Positions 8,326 to 17,524 are shown, numbered from the stretch's first letter. The stretch: DNA of 64,000 nt from JBFWRI01 sp050248995 (GCA_050248995.1 JBFWRI010000009.1:3529-67528); one strand, 5' to 3'. The notes: generated by a model from the letters alone, not told the origin. Program-made: numbers and translations.

Positions 8326-8901
8326 TTAGCCGTTGATAAGGCCAAGATGCCTGATGCGCAAGCTGGTTGAAGGGTGGCGCGCAAGATAAACGCGGTTAAG
8401 ACGTGCATTCGATAACAACGATACCAAACCCGGACGCTGCCCCAGTTTTGCTGCAAAAGCGTCAGCAGCAAACACACGGCCATATTCCCATAAAGCTCGC
8501 GATTCCTCGTAATCAGTCGTTTCTGCCTTAGCGCGCTCATCCAGCGCACGCACCAAATCTTCACCGCACAACTTCTTATCTGTAATCAGTTCATGCGCCA
8601 CATTTTCGGCAGCTGTATAAGAGCTGACGCGCTTAACGGGCTTCGCGAGCATATCTATGAGATTTTTTTGAAAATGACTGAGACGACCAAGTTTATATGC
8701 TAACAGCCCTTGCAACTGCGCACCGTCCAGCTTCGCGGCATACTCCGGACTAACGCAAACGCTCAACCGACTGGTCATTTTATCCAACAAATTGGCAAAA
8801 ATGACTTCAGGAGAATTCATCTCGCCAAACACCAGTCCGGCCTTCACGCCAGCACGGGCACGTAAGTCTTCAAATGAGCGGCGAATGTCTTGTTTTTGCA
8901 T
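8326..8901 (-). CDS. Degenerate M48-like protein lacking zinc ligands
   Basis: 191 residues from the ATG at 8899-8901, which has a modest GAG purine site upstream. A longer reading to 9021 adds 40 residues that look non-coding. It aligns with the neighbouring peptidase at three places: LLAYKLGR stands where LLAHELCH is, RVFAADAF where RELAADAF is, and RHPSTSLRI where THPSVWRRE is. Both zinc histidines and both glutamates are replaced, so it cannot be a zinc protease of this type. The reading frame is intact, so it is better seen as a pseudoenzyme than as a decayed gene. The membrane segments of the paralogue are missing. Confidence 0.65.
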   Translation of the reverse strand: MQKQDIRRSFEDLRARAGVKAGLVFGEMNSPEVIFANLLDKMTSRLSVCVSPEYAAKLDGAQLQGLLAYKLGRLSHFQKNLIDMLAKPVKRVSSYTAAENVAHELITDKKLCGEDLVRALDERAKAETTDYEESRALWEYGRVFAADAFAAKLGQRPGLVSLLSNARLNRVYLARHPSTSLRIRHLGLING

Positions 8902-8995
8902 GGTGTTATATCTCGTGGGTATAGCAATTATTATAAACCCAAAGCGGGGCACCCTGTCGAGAGTTTTTAGGGTGCGGAAACCCAGCCAAAAGGCC

Positions 8996-9868
8996 CTATT
9001 CCGCAGCCAATTTCTGGTCATCCTGTACGCTGGCCACCAGCTTCAGGGCCGTATCCCGCAGGGCCTTCTGCAACCGGACGACGCCGGCATTATTCAGTGT
9101 CATTGAGAATTCGTCCATATACAGCGCCCGGTTGAACTCGATCTGGATCGCGTGCGCATTCTCGCGCAGCACGCCATGGCGGCGCACAATCTCGCCACCC
9201 TTATAATTTTTGTTCACGCCGACAGCCAGGCCGGCCTGCGTCATTAGCTGCGCCAGATAGTTTGTATAATCCGAAGCAGCCGTTTGCCCATCGCGGTCAC
9301 CCAGCACCACATCATACGCTTTGCCCTGCGCATTCTTCGGCGCGCTGGCCGACGGCATCGAATGCACGTTCAGCAGAAGGCACTGCCCGAAACGGCCCAG
9401 CAGTGTGGCCCGCTGGTTGGCCAGTGTTTCGTGGTACGGCATATAAGCATTGCGGATGCGCTGCTGCACCACCGCCACCGAAAGGCGTTCACGGTAAATG
9501 GCATGGCCCGGCTTCACTTCGCGGTGGATCAGGCCGATACCCGCCTGTGTATACGGCGTTGGCTTTGTCAGCCATGGCCACGACTCATACAGCATCGACT
9601 GGTCCAGATCGGTCAGCGCGCGGTTTACGTCGATATACGTGCGCGGATAATTGGCACACACAACCGTGGCGCCGATATCCGGCAGCAACGTTAGCAGTTC
9701 ATCCACGTGAAAATCTTCCGCCCCGCGCAACTGCTGCGGCGTACAGGCGGTAATAAAGTCGGCAGGATACATACGGCCGCTGTGCGGGCTGTCAACCAGC
9801 AGTGGCAGCGCGGCCTGCAGCGTCGGGTGGTGAATGGTGACCGCGTTTGCGGCTGTAAGCGTGATCAT
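8996..9868 (-). CDS. N-formylglutamate amidohydrolase family protein
   Basis: 290 residues. Characteristic motifs are LPLLVDSPHSGRMYP near residue 20, ANYPRTYIDVNRALTDLDQ in the first third, LLLNVHSMPS in the middle and ENAHAIQIEFNR near the end. The family hydrolyses N-formyl-L-glutamate, the last step of one histidine-degradation route (HutG). No other hut genes are near, so the true substrate may be a different N-acyl amino acid. The gene stands alone on the minus strand, with about 95 bases to the degenerate M48 gene downstream. Confidence 0.85.
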   Translation of the reverse strand: MITLTAANAVTIHHPTLQAALPLLVDSPHSGRMYPADFITACTPQQLRGAEDFHVDELLTLLPDIGATVVCANYPRTYIDVNRALTDLDQSMLYESWPWLTKPTPYTQAGIGLIHREVKPGHAIYRERLSVAVVQQRIRNAYMPYHETLANQRATLLGRFGQCLLLNVHSMPSASAPKNAQGKAYDVVLGDRDGQTAASDYTNYLAQLMTQAGLAVGVNKNYKGGEIVRRHGVLRENAHAIQIEFNRALYMDEFSMTLNNAGVVRLQKALRDTALKLVASVQDDQKLAAE

Positions 9869-10122
9869 AGGGCCTACTTAACAAGCCAAATGTGGCGTTG
9901 GCTGGACGATTCCTTTGTACCAGCACCGTGGCGCTATATCAAGGAAACATCACATACTTTCCATATTTTAAACATAATGTTCCGCCACCGTGAGCACGCT
10001 GAACTTGGCAGAGGCGATCTGTACGATCTCCCCAATCGCGTATTTCCCCCTCTATACGCTTGTGGTCGCCTCGGCTAAGTTCAGCGCACATTTACAACAC
10101 CCCGTCTGACAGGAGAATCCCC

Positions 10123-10416
10123 ATGAAAAAACTTATGCTTCTCGCTGCTGTGCCCGCCCTTGTATTGGGTTTGGCCGCCTGCGATGACCAAAGCGCAACC
10201 GAAGACACAGCCGCTGCCGATGCTGCCGCTGAAATGGCCGCGCCGGCGCCTGTTCCACCGCCCGTTGTTCCAGCCACCCCGCCAGCTGACGCCGGCACAC
10301 CTGTTGACAGCATGCCCATGAATACAGAAGGCACGAACCCGGCATCACCGACTGAAGCTCCCGCGGCTGAAATGCCAGCTCCGGCGACTGAAACTCCGCC
10401 GCCACCGGCTGAATAA
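10123..10416 (+). CDS. Small Ala/Pro-rich lipoprotein
   Basis: 97 residues. The start at 10123 is chosen because AGGAG lies at 10111-10115 and a type II signal peptide begins at once. The lipobox is LAAC, with the lipidated cysteine near residue 20 followed by DD. The mature part is almost wholly Ala, Pro, Thr and Glu, without recognisable domain, and looks disordered. It probably sits in the cell envelope as a spacer or small surface lipoprotein. A strong terminator follows, so it is a single-gene unit. Confidence 0.78.
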   Translation: MKKLMLLAAVPALVLGLAACDDQSATEDTAAADAAAEMAAPAPVPPPVVPATPPADAGTPVDSMPMNTEGTNPASPTEAPAAEMPAPATETPPPPAE

Positions 10417-10435
10417 CTTTCAGGGAAACGAATAC

Positions 10436-10479
10436 AAAAGGCCGCCCCGGATATTCTCCGCAGGCGGCCTTTTATTTTG
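10436..10479. terminator. Bidirectional intrinsic terminator
   Basis: GGCCGCC at 10440-10446 pairs with GGCGGCC at 10463-10469, followed by TTTTATTTT on the plus strand and preceded by an A-rich run that serves the minus strand. It lies between the converging lipoprotein and small-protein genes. Confidence 0.8.
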
Positions 10480-10490
10480 CATTATGTGTC

Positions 10491-10670
10491 TTACCTTGTT
10501 CCGCCCGGACCACCTTTTTCGGGCGCACGCCTGAACATCGCCATTGTTTGTGCGCCCACGCGTTCACGGATAGCGGTCAATTCGGGAGGACGCATTGATT
10601 TTATAGAGACAAAGCTACCTGGCGCCGGCCTACGGCTGTCTTTCTGCTTGGGATCTTGGGCATCTGCCAT
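10491..10670 (-). CDS. Small basic protein of 59 residues
   Basis: An open frame from ATG (10668-10670) to TAA (10491-10493), too short for usual length cut-offs. A strong ribosome-binding site GAGGA lies seven bases before the ATG. The peptide begins MADAQDPKQKDSRRPAPG and ends in a Gly-rich GGPGGTR. It is basic and has no membrane segment. It ends close to a good terminator. The site, start and terminator support a real gene; function is not recognised. A frame open on the other strand here lacks a ribosome site. Confidence 0.6.
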   Translation of the reverse strand: MADAQDPKQKDSRRPAPGSFVSIKSMRPPELTAIRERVGAQTMAMFRRAPEKGGPGGTR

Positions 10671-10803
10671 ATCGCTTTCCTCATATAAAGCTTAAGCCCA
10701 ATTCTTAACTGAATGTTTAATGCTACGGACAGTAAACATGCCCTGATTTCAAGCAGATACCCGCCCACCAAGCTCATCTCACATGCTGATTTCTATGATT
10801 TGT

Positions 10804-11199
10804 CTAAATCAGCTTCGAGCGAGGGTTCGCTATAGTTCGCACGAATGCGCCGGCAAACTCCTGCGTGCGAACCGGCTTGCCATGGGCATACGGATGGTCT
10901 GAAACAACATCGACCTGCGGAAACATGGAGCGCTCACCCCGCAACGCGGCACGCAGGCGCAGAAGACCGGCTTGATAAAGTTTTGCCGCAGGCCCGCCCC
11001 GAGCTATCGCATCTTCCAGATCGGCTTCGGACATCATACGCAATTTATAAGGACCATCTGTCAGGCCCGTAATGCCCGCAGGAATAACAACCGCACGCAC
11101 ATAGCGCGTGCCGCCGTCATCTTCCATACCTACAACAGTATCGCAGCTGAAATCGTCTGAAGAATAAACATCATCGTCTAAAGCATTTTTCTTTGCCAT
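10804..11199 (-). CDS. Hypothetical protein
   Basis: 131 residues from the ATG at 11197-11199. An upstream in-frame extension overlaps the parE promoter region and looks non-coding. The sequence starts MAKKNALDDDVYSSDDF, continues with a VRAVVIPAGITGL segment and ends with an arginine-bearing tail. No signal peptide, membrane segment or known motif is visible. It is divergent from parE, with about 130 bases between starts. The family is unknown to me. Confidence 0.6.
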   Translation of the reverse strand: MAKKNALDDDVYSSDDFSCDTVVGMEDDGGTRYVRAVVIPAGITGLTDGPYKLRMMSEADLEDAIARGGPAAKLYQAGLLRLRAALRGERSMFPQVDVVSDHPYAHGKPVRTQEFAGAFVRTIANPRSKLI

Positions 11200-11327
11200 G
11201 CCGACTGACCCTGATATGAACAAATGCGGTGCATTTCTTCTTATTAAGCCCATGCTAAGCGCAGAACCCGCAAGTAATTCAACAAAAATGCCGATCTTGT
11301 TGCCATAACGCACAGAAGTGTTAAGAC

Positions 11328-13361
11328 ATGGGTATGAAAGACCTGTTCGCAGCCACATCCGTTAAGAAATCCGCCCCCACCGAAAAGGGCGCCGTAAAAG
11401 CCGATAAAAGCTCCTACTCAGCCGCTGATATCGAAGTTTTAGAGGGTCTTGAACCCGTTCGCCGCCGCCCTGGCATGTATATCGGCGGCACCGACGAGCG
11501 CGCTTTGCACCACCTTGTGGCCGAAGTCCTTGATAACGCCATGGACGAAGCTGTGGCCGGGCATGCCAGCAAGATCACCATTAACCTTGATGCTGAAGGC
11601 TACGTCACCATCACCGATAACGGTCGCGGTATTCCCATCGACCCGCACCCCAAGTACCCGAAGCAGTCGGCACTGGAAGTCATTCTTACCATGCTGCACT
11701 CGGGCGGCAAGTTCTCGGGCAAGCTGTATAACACAGCTGGCGGTCTGCACGGCGTCGGCGTCAGCGTTGTGAACGCACTGTCCGACCCGTTGTATGTTGA
11801 AGTCGCGCGCGACAAGCAGTTGTATGGCCAGACCTACAGCAAAGGCACCCCGCAGGAAAAGCTGAAGAAGTTGGGACCAACTGCTCGCCGCGGTACATCA
11901 GTAAAGTTCAAGCCCGACTTGACGATTTTTGGTAAAGATGCGCACTTCAAGCCGGCCGGCATTTACAAGATGGCAAAGGCCAAAGCCTTCCTGCAACGCG
12001 GCGTGACGATCGACTGGAGCTGCCCGCAACAACTGGTTGAAGGCACCGACACACCCGCCAAGGCCACGCTGCACTTCCCCGGCGGTCTGCGCGATTACCT
12101 GCAACACAATCTGGGCGCACGCCCGTTGCTAACCGCCACCGTTTTTGCTGGCCTTGCCGACCTGCCGGGCGGCGCCGGCAAGGTTGAATGGGCAATCGGC
12201 TGGCCCGCTGATTACGATGAAGGTTTCTGCCATTCGTACGTCAACACCATCCCGACGCCGCAGGGTGGCACGCACGAACAGGGCCTGCGTTCGGCCTTGA
12301 TGCGCAGCCTGCGTAACTTCGCCGACCTGGTGAACAACAAGAAGATCAGCGTCGTCACGGTTGACGATGTGTGGGACGGCGCCTGCATTCTGCTGTCGAC
12401 ATTTGTTCGCGACCCGCAGTTTCAGGGCCAAACGAAAGACCGCCTGACCAACGTTGATGTCACGCGCCAGGTTGATAACGTCATCAAGGATCACTTCGAT
12501 CACTGGTTGACATCGGATAAGGCCAGCGCCACGCGCCTGCTGGACATGCTGATTTCGCGCGCCGAAGAACGCCAGCGCCACAACGATGCCCGTGAACAGT
12601 CGCGCAAAAGCGCCACCAAGAAACTGCGCCTGCCCGGCAAACTGGCCGATTGCTCGCGCCAGTCAGCCAAGGGCACTGAAATCTTCCTTGTTGAAGGCGA
12701 CAGCGCCGGCGGCAGTGCCAAACAGGCACGCAACCGCGAAACGCAGGCCATTCTACCGCTGCGCGGCAAGATCCTGAACGTGGCCAGTGCCAGCGCTGAT
12801 AAGCTGCGCGAAAATCAGGAGCTGTCAGACCTTGTGCTAGCGCTGGGTTGTGGCCGCGGCAAAGATTTCAACCGCGACAAGCTGCGCTATGAACGCGTCA
12901 TTATCATGACCGATGCTGACGTGGATGGCGCGCACATCGCTGCCCTGCTGATGACGTTCTTCTACCGCGAAATGCCGGCGCTGATTACGGGCGGCCACCT
13001 GTTCCTGGCGCAGCCGCCGCTGTACCGCCTGTCACACGGCAGTACGTCGGTTTATGCGCGCGATGATGCCCACCGCGATGAACTGCTGAAAACAACCTTT
13101 AAGGGCAAGACCACGGTTGAAACCAGCCGTTTCAAGGGCCTTGGCGAAATGATGCCTGCACAGCTGCGCGAAACTACGATGGATGTAACCAAACGCTCAC
13201 TGCTCAAGGTGCAGGTACCGAACCCGCACGATCCCGAAGCTGCCGACCTTGCCAAGGAAACCGCCGAGCTGGTTGACGCGCTGATGGGCAAACGTCCCGA
13301 AGCCCGCTTCCAGTTCATTCAGGAAAATGCCGCGTTCGCTGCTGAAAATGTTGATGTTTAA
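11328..13361 (+). CDS. parE: DNA topoisomerase IV subunit B
   Basis: 677 residues, the usual length of ParE and shorter than GyrB. It is the ATPase subunit of topoisomerase IV, which unlinks daughter chromosomes. The GHKL ATPase motifs are visible: Glu66 and Asn70 in EVLDN, DNGRGIP at 97-103 and LHGVGVSVVNA. The Toprim domain has EGDSAGGSAKQARNR and MTDADVDGAHI. The opening segment VLEGLEPVRRRPGMYIGG is characteristic of the GyrB/ParE family. The choice of ParE over GyrB rests on length and on close similarity to alphaproteobacterial ParE starts. parC is not in the window. Confidence 0.9.
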   Translation: MGMKDLFAATSVKKSAPTEKGAVKADKSSYSAADIEVLEGLEPVRRRPGMYIGGTDERALHHLVAEVLDNAMDEAVAGHASKITINLDAEGYVTITDNGRGIPIDPHPKYPKQSALEVILTMLHSGGKFSGKLYNTAGGLHGVGVSVVNALSDPLYVEVARDKQLYGQTYSKGTPQEKLKKLGPTARRGTSVKFKPDLTIFGKDAHFKPAGIYKMAKAKAFLQRGVTIDWSCPQQLVEGTDTPAKATLHFPGGLRDYLQHNLGARPLLTATVFAGLADLPGGAGKVEWAIGWPADYDEGFCHSYVNTIPTPQGGTHEQGLRSALMRSLRNFADLVNNKKISVVTVDDVWDGACILLSTFVRDPQFQGQTKDRLTNVDVTRQVDNVIKDHFDHWLTSDKASATRLLDMLISRAEERQRHNDAREQSRKSATKKLRLPGKLADCSRQSAKGTEIFLVEGDSAGGSAKQARNRETQAILPLRGKILNVASASADKLRENQELSDLVLALGCGRGKDFNRDKLRYERVIIMTDADVDGAHIAALLMTFFYREMPALITGGHLFLAQPPLYRLSHGSTSVYARDDAHRDELLKTTFKGKTTVETSRFKGLGEMMPAQLRETTMDVTKRSLLKVQVPNPHDPEAADLAKETAELVDALMGKRPEARFQFIQENAAFAAENVDV

Positions 13362-13400
13362 CCTTTAATTGCTTTCATGGCGGCCTGCTAGGGTGTGCCC

Positions 13401-14033
13401 ATGTCAAACCCGCTTAAAAAACTTGAACTGCGCAAAGTGCTGCTGGTCGGCGGTATCAGTGATGCCGTACCATTTTCACCACACACGCAACTATCATCCA
13501 CAGATAGCGAAAGACTTAGAGTAAGCTGTCTGGACATTCAGGGCTATGGCATACCCATCGACGATACCTACGGACCTGAAGGCTGGCTTGACTACACAAT
13601 TATCAACATCGACCCCGAACAAGGTGGGCGCGATTTCCTGAATAGCCCTGAAAGCGAATTAACCTGCGACATCCTGTCAGTTTGCAATATTGCTGGCTTT
13701 TATGTGAACGATCATAGCCACCTCAAGCAACCGCCAAACGGCGCCCCTTATAAAGGCACCTCTATGGATCGTCGTTTGTTCGTAAGCCCGCATCATGATG
13801 CCGAACGCTGGCGTAGCGCTATTCTTAAAACCGGCGCAAAGATTGTGATATTTGAAGGCGATCTAAGTCCTTCTAATATCGGCATGGATCAAACAGGCTA
13901 TATTCTAATTGGCACCGGTTTTTCCACCGATATCAGTTATTACTACATCCACCCGGACTACCTGAAAGAAATGGTCCCACACCTGCCCGAAAATTCGTCG
14001 CTGCGGGCGATCCCTCAAAAAGCAAAGCTATGA
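13401..14033 (+). CDS. Hypothetical protein, first of a tandem paralogous pair
   Basis: 210 residues from the ATG at 13401; a GTG two codons earlier is also possible. It shares collinear motifs with the next gene: an INIDPEQGGRDFL block, a DIL segment, GDLSPSNIGMDQTGYI and YYIHPDYLKEMVPHL near the end. These match INLDHIHGGIDFL, GDLQGSDVGMDMSNYI and LYIRPDYYAAIRPYL in the neighbour. No signal peptide or membrane segment is seen, so it is probably cytoplasmic. It overlaps the following gene by 4 bases (ATGA). I do not recognise the family. Confidence 0.7.
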   Translation: MSNPLKKLELRKVLLVGGISDAVPFSPHTQLSSTDSERLRVSCLDIQGYGIPIDDTYGPEGWLDYTIINIDPEQGGRDFLNSPESELTCDILSVCNIAGFYVNDHSHLKQPPNGAPYKGTSMDRRLFVSPHHDAERWRSAILKTGAKIVIFEGDLSPSNIGMDQTGYILIGTGFSTDISYYYIHPDYLKEMVPHLPENSSLRAIPQKAKL

Positions 14034-14575
14034 ATAAGCTGCCCCCACACCTGCAGATCAAAACCGCCATGCTGGTTGGGGCCGAATTCAAGCTGGAACG
14101 TGGCATCCCGCAGGCGACGTTTGTAGAGCGCGACCTCGAGGCTGTTGATACATCCGTCACGTTCATCGAATTCTATCTGGATTCCCAGATAACGGGCGAT
14201 CGCAGCGGTAAACCGCCGCATCAATGCCTGCAGCACACGCAGATTAACCTTGATCATATCCACGGCGGCATCGATTTCCTGAAAATGCAGCGGCCGGAAA
14301 CACCGCCTGATATCCTGATCACCTGTTGTCTACCAAGCGGTCTGTGGGCAAGGGATGTTCCCCTTTGGTATAATAAATTCATCGAAACAAATCCCAAGCT
14401 CATCGCCTTCTTTGGCGATCTTCAGGGCAGCGATGTCGGCATGGATATGAGCAATTATATCCCGCTGGAAGGCGATAAAGGCAGCGCATTGTATATCCGC
14501 CCCGATTACTATGCAGCCATCCGCCCTTACCTGACATCGCAAGCGCAGTCAGAGCTAGATGAATTCAGCGTTTAA
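14030..14575 (+). CDS. Hypothetical protein, second of a tandem paralogous pair
   Basis: 181 residues, paralogous to the preceding gene across most of its length. The best-kept part is GDLQGSDVGMDMSNYIPL, with invariant Gly, Asp and Met residues shared with its neighbour. A CCLPSG segment in the middle has no match there. Start is by 4-base overlap with the upstream stop, implying coupled translation. An ABC exporter gene begins 34 bases downstream on the same strand, so the three may form an operon. Function is unknown; the conserved GD-x-GMD pattern may mark a binding or catalytic site. Confidence 0.7.
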   Translation: MNKLPPHLQIKTAMLVGAEFKLERGIPQATFVERDLEAVDTSVTFIEFYLDSQITGDRSGKPPHQCLQHTQINLDHIHGGIDFLKMQRPETPPDILITCCLPSGLWARDVPLWYNKFIETNPKLIAFFGDLQGSDVGMDMSNYIPLEGDKGSALYIRPDYYAAIRPYLTSQAQSELDEFSV

Positions 14576-14609
14576 CTTTAGGTAACCACCCCTGGCGTAT
14601 GCTCGCCGC

Positions 14610-16448
14610 ATGATCGCCTTCTTCCGGGGCCAGCGCCCCTATACAGACGTTACCGAAAGAATCCTGAAGCGGCCCTGCACACCTATCGGCCCTGATTTCT
14701 GGGCCTACATCTTCCGCTTCATACGCGAATTGCAGCCCGCCTTCAGCTTCATGGTGCTGACGGTCATCGCCACCGCCACCATCAGCGTATTCCTGAACTA
14801 TCCTATTAAAATGGCCACCAACGCCCTCATTGCACAGGATACCGGGGCTTTGGCAGCGGCCTGCATTGTTTTTTCCTGCCTTGTTGTCGGGCGCGTGCTG
14901 ATGGAGCAACTGTCGTCTGTCTACTCCTACAAGGGCAAGTTCATTCATAATGGCTACCTGAACAGCATGCTGGTGCAGTCGGTGCTGCGCAACCCGATCC
15001 GCTTTTTTGAAAATAACACGCAGGGCAAAATCACATCGTCGATCCTCGAGCTTGAGAACCATACGCGCCTGCTCTATTCATTTTACACGTGGCACTTCGC
15101 CCCGAACGTCAACTTCGTTATCGTCTCTGCCTGCCTGATCGCCGCCTCAAACCCGCCATTGGCCGCAGGGTTCTGTATCTGGACGGTTGCCTATCTGTGG
15201 ATGCACAAGAAACAGTCGAAATACCTTTATGATACAGCCCTTGCCAGCGGCCGGCAAAGTGCGCTGCGCGATGGTCTGGTCGGCGATATCATCGCCAACT
15301 TCCGCAATATCCTTATCTTTGGCCGCCGCGATTTCGAGCAGTACAACCTTGCTGCCGAAAACTCGCAGCTACTGCACAAGCAGATGCGCTTTCGTGATGC
15401 CATCGCCGGGGGCGACCTGATCGACCAGCTGATGGTGATCGCCGCCTACCTGACCACGTTCATTAGCTGCGCATGGCTGACATATAACGGACGTATGACG
15501 ATCGGCGACTTTAGCATGATCGTTGCACTGGTGATTGGCATGACCACGCGACTGCGCAGCGCCACTGAACGCCTGCGCTACAGCATCGAATCGTACGGTA
15601 AGGTGAAGCATGCGCTGCGCTTCCTGTTCGGCGAACAATCGCAGGTCGCCACCCGCCCGCCGCGCACCAATGTGATGAACGACGCCCAAACCGGCACACC
15701 GGCGATGATCGAGTTTTACGACGTATCATTCACCTACCCCGGTAACGAAAAACCGGTGCTGCAGAACATCAACCTTACAATCCGGCAGGGCGAGAAGATT
15801 GGCCTTGTGGGTGCCAGCGGCGCCGGCAAATCAACGCTGGTCAATATGATCCTGCGCCTGTACGACGCCGACGGCGGCGCGCTGATTGTCGATGGTGAAG
15901 ACGTGCAGACCCAAACGCCCGAAACACTCAGCACAAAGATAGCCTTTATCCCGCAGGATACTGTTTTGTTTCACCGCACCATTCGCGCCAACATTGCCTA
16001 TGGCCGTCCGAATGCAACGGAAGAAGATATCGTCGCCGCCGCCAAGTCCGCGCAGGCGCACAACTTTATCATGGCGATGCCGCAGGGGTACGACACCATG
16101 GTGGGCGAGCGCGGCGTCAAACTGTCGGGCGGCCAACGTCAACGCATTGCCATCGCACGCGCGCTGCTGAAAGACGCGCCCATTCTTATTCTTGATGAAG
16201 CCACATCCGCGCTCGACAGCGAAGCCGAAGCGCAGATCCAGCAGGCGATTGAACAGGCTATGCAGGGCAAGACCGTGGTGGCAATTGCCCACCGCCTGTC
16301 GACCATCGCCACGATGGACCGCCTGATTGTCATGGAAAATGGCTATATCGCTGAAATCGGTTCGCACAGCGAACTGATTGCCCAGAACGGTATCTATACG
16401 CGCCTCTGGCAGCGCCAGTCGGGCGGCTTCATCGGCGAAGCCGGCTAG
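14610..16448 (+). CDS. ABC exporter, fused membrane and ATPase domains
   Basis: 612 residues. The N-terminal half carries a membrane domain of about six helices, after a hydrophilic leader of about 40 residues. The ATPase has Walker A GASGAGKST, signature LSGGQRQR, Walker B ILILDEATSALD and the H-loop AHRLS. This layout is that of homodimeric or heterodimeric type IV exporters (MsbA/multidrug/peptide). Substrate cannot be told from sequence. It follows the two unknown paralogues closely, so its cargo may relate to them. It ends with a 4-base convergent overlap with the acidic protein gene. Confidence 0.88.
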   Translation: MIAFFRGQRPYTDVTERILKRPCTPIGPDFWAYIFRFIRELQPAFSFMVLTVIATATISVFLNYPIKMATNALIAQDTGALAAACIVFSCLVVGRVLMEQLSSVYSYKGKFIHNGYLNSMLVQSVLRNPIRFFENNTQGKITSSILELENHTRLLYSFYTWHFAPNVNFVIVSACLIAASNPPLAAGFCIWTVAYLWMHKKQSKYLYDTALASGRQSALRDGLVGDIIANFRNILIFGRRDFEQYNLAAENSQLLHKQMRFRDAIAGGDLIDQLMVIAAYLTTFISCAWLTYNGRMTIGDFSMIVALVIGMTTRLRSATERLRYSIESYGKVKHALRFLFGEQSQVATRPPRTNVMNDAQTGTPAMIEFYDVSFTYPGNEKPVLQNINLTIRQGEKIGLVGASGAGKSTLVNMILRLYDADGGALIVDGEDVQTQTPETLSTKIAFIPQDTVLFHRTIRANIAYGRPNATEEDIVAAAKSAQAHNFIMAMPQGYDTMVGERGVKLSGGQRQRIAIARALLKDAPILILDEATSALDSEAEAQIQQAIEQAMQGKTVVAIAHRLSTIATMDRLIVMENGYIAEIGSHSELIAQNGIYTRLWQRQSGGFIGEAG

Positions 16449-17524
16449 CGCCTGTAGCGCTGAACAAGACTGTGAAGCCGGGTCAGCCCCGCGTCGTTCC
16501 TCGAAGGCGATGCGCCAGATGTATCGTCGTCCTCGTCCGGCGGGGGATCCTCGCCCTCGCTATCATCCCCGTCTTCACCGTCCGGCAATTCCTCATCATC
16601 CTCGCCTTGGTTGAAGTCAACCGCGTCAGACGATTCAAAACAATAGTCATCGTCATTGCCGGCTGATGACGCGCCGGGCTCAGGGTCATCGTCATCTTCA
16701 TCATTTCCGCTGTCATGCAGCCCACGCTTTTCATCGTCATCAAGTGTGACATCGGTGCCAAGGAAAAAGCCTTCCTTGTTCAGCGCTTCAGCCAGATCGC
16801 ACATATCGCGCGCGAAGGTATCATCCGGCGATGCGCAAAAGATTTCAACGGCACGCTGCAGACTGGGATATTCCCCGAAAACGTCCAGCGCATCAGGCAC
16901 ATCTTTCTGACGACGCGCCAGCGCCCCGATCAGGCCGCCCAGGCTTTCGACGATCTGTGCCATGTTCTCATCCAGCGCGCTTGGATTCTCAACCGTCGCA
17001 ATCGTCAGGTAGTGGTCGCAGGTATCAGCAATCCCCTGCAGAACGGCAGCCGGGATGGCGATTCCTGGCGGGGCGTAATATACGAAACCCGTCAACAGGT
17101 CTGTCCCAAGCGACGTGTAATCCTGCGGGGTGAACTGCATCAGGTGTGCGGCGGATTCGGCGAACGCTTTGTCCAGCTGCACGAAACGCTGCCGGTTGTC
17201 GTCATCGCATACACCGCCCTGCCCGATATATTCGCATAACACCTCGCCCAGTGCACGCAGTTCGTCGTGCTGCCACGACTCGCCGCCGTTGGTTTCGATC
17301 GACTGGTTCGATATAAAATCAATCAGCACATCGGGGTTGTGCCAGAAAAAAGCTTCGACTACTTTTTCACGGAAATGGTTGCGATCATCGCTATCGGCCA
17401 ACATGTATTGTTCCAGCAAGCGGTCAGCCGTGCGGCCATCCAGCTTGAGCGAAAAACTGTTCGACAGGCCGCTGACTTCATCAAAAAAAGCCGGGAAGTC
17501 GATTTTGGAGGCACTCGCATTCAT
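16445..17524 (-). CDS. Hypothetical protein with long acidic tail
   Basis: 359 residues. About the first 235 look like a folded, mostly helical soluble domain. From about residue 240 the chain is highly acidic, with runs such as DEDDDDPEPG, GEDGDDSEGED and DEDDDTSG, ending in a basic RLHSLVQRYRR. No catalytic motif is recognised. Such tails are usually disordered and can bind basic proteins, metals or act as decoys. The acidic part is GAT/GAC/GAA-rich, but the frame is clean. It stands alone on the minus strand and converges on the ABC exporter. Confidence 0.7.
   Translation of the reverse strand: MNASASKIDFPAFFDEVSGLSNSFSLKLDGRTADRLLEQYMLADSDDRNHFREKVVEAFFWHNPDVLIDFISNQSIETNGGESWQHDELRALGEVLCEYIGQGGVCDDDNRQRFVQLDKAFAESAAHLMQFTPQDYTSLGTDLLTGFVYYAPPGIAIPAAVLQGIADTCDHYLTIATVENPSALDENMAQIVESLGGLIGALARRQKDVPDALDVFGEYPSLQRAVEIFCASPDDTFARDMCDLAEALNKEGFFLGTDVTLDDDEKRGLHDSGNDEDDDDPEPGASSAGNDDDYCFESSDAVDFNQGEDDEELPDGEDGDDSEGEDPPPDEDDDTSGASPSRNDAGLTRLHSLVQRYRR

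Noticed and set aside
8902..9021. Longer N-terminus for the degenerate M48-like protein
   Set aside because: The extra 40 residues are Arg- and hydrophobic-rich without a ribosome site and do not align with the paralogue.
10477..10695. 72-residue open frame on the plus strand
   Set aside because: It lacks a ribosome site and begins inside the terminator; the minus-strand gene at 10491-10670 explains the region better.
10705..10720. TTAA pair with 8-base spacer, near a CtrA box
   Set aside because: CtrA sites need a 7-base spacer; the base composition of the gap makes such a pair likely by chance.
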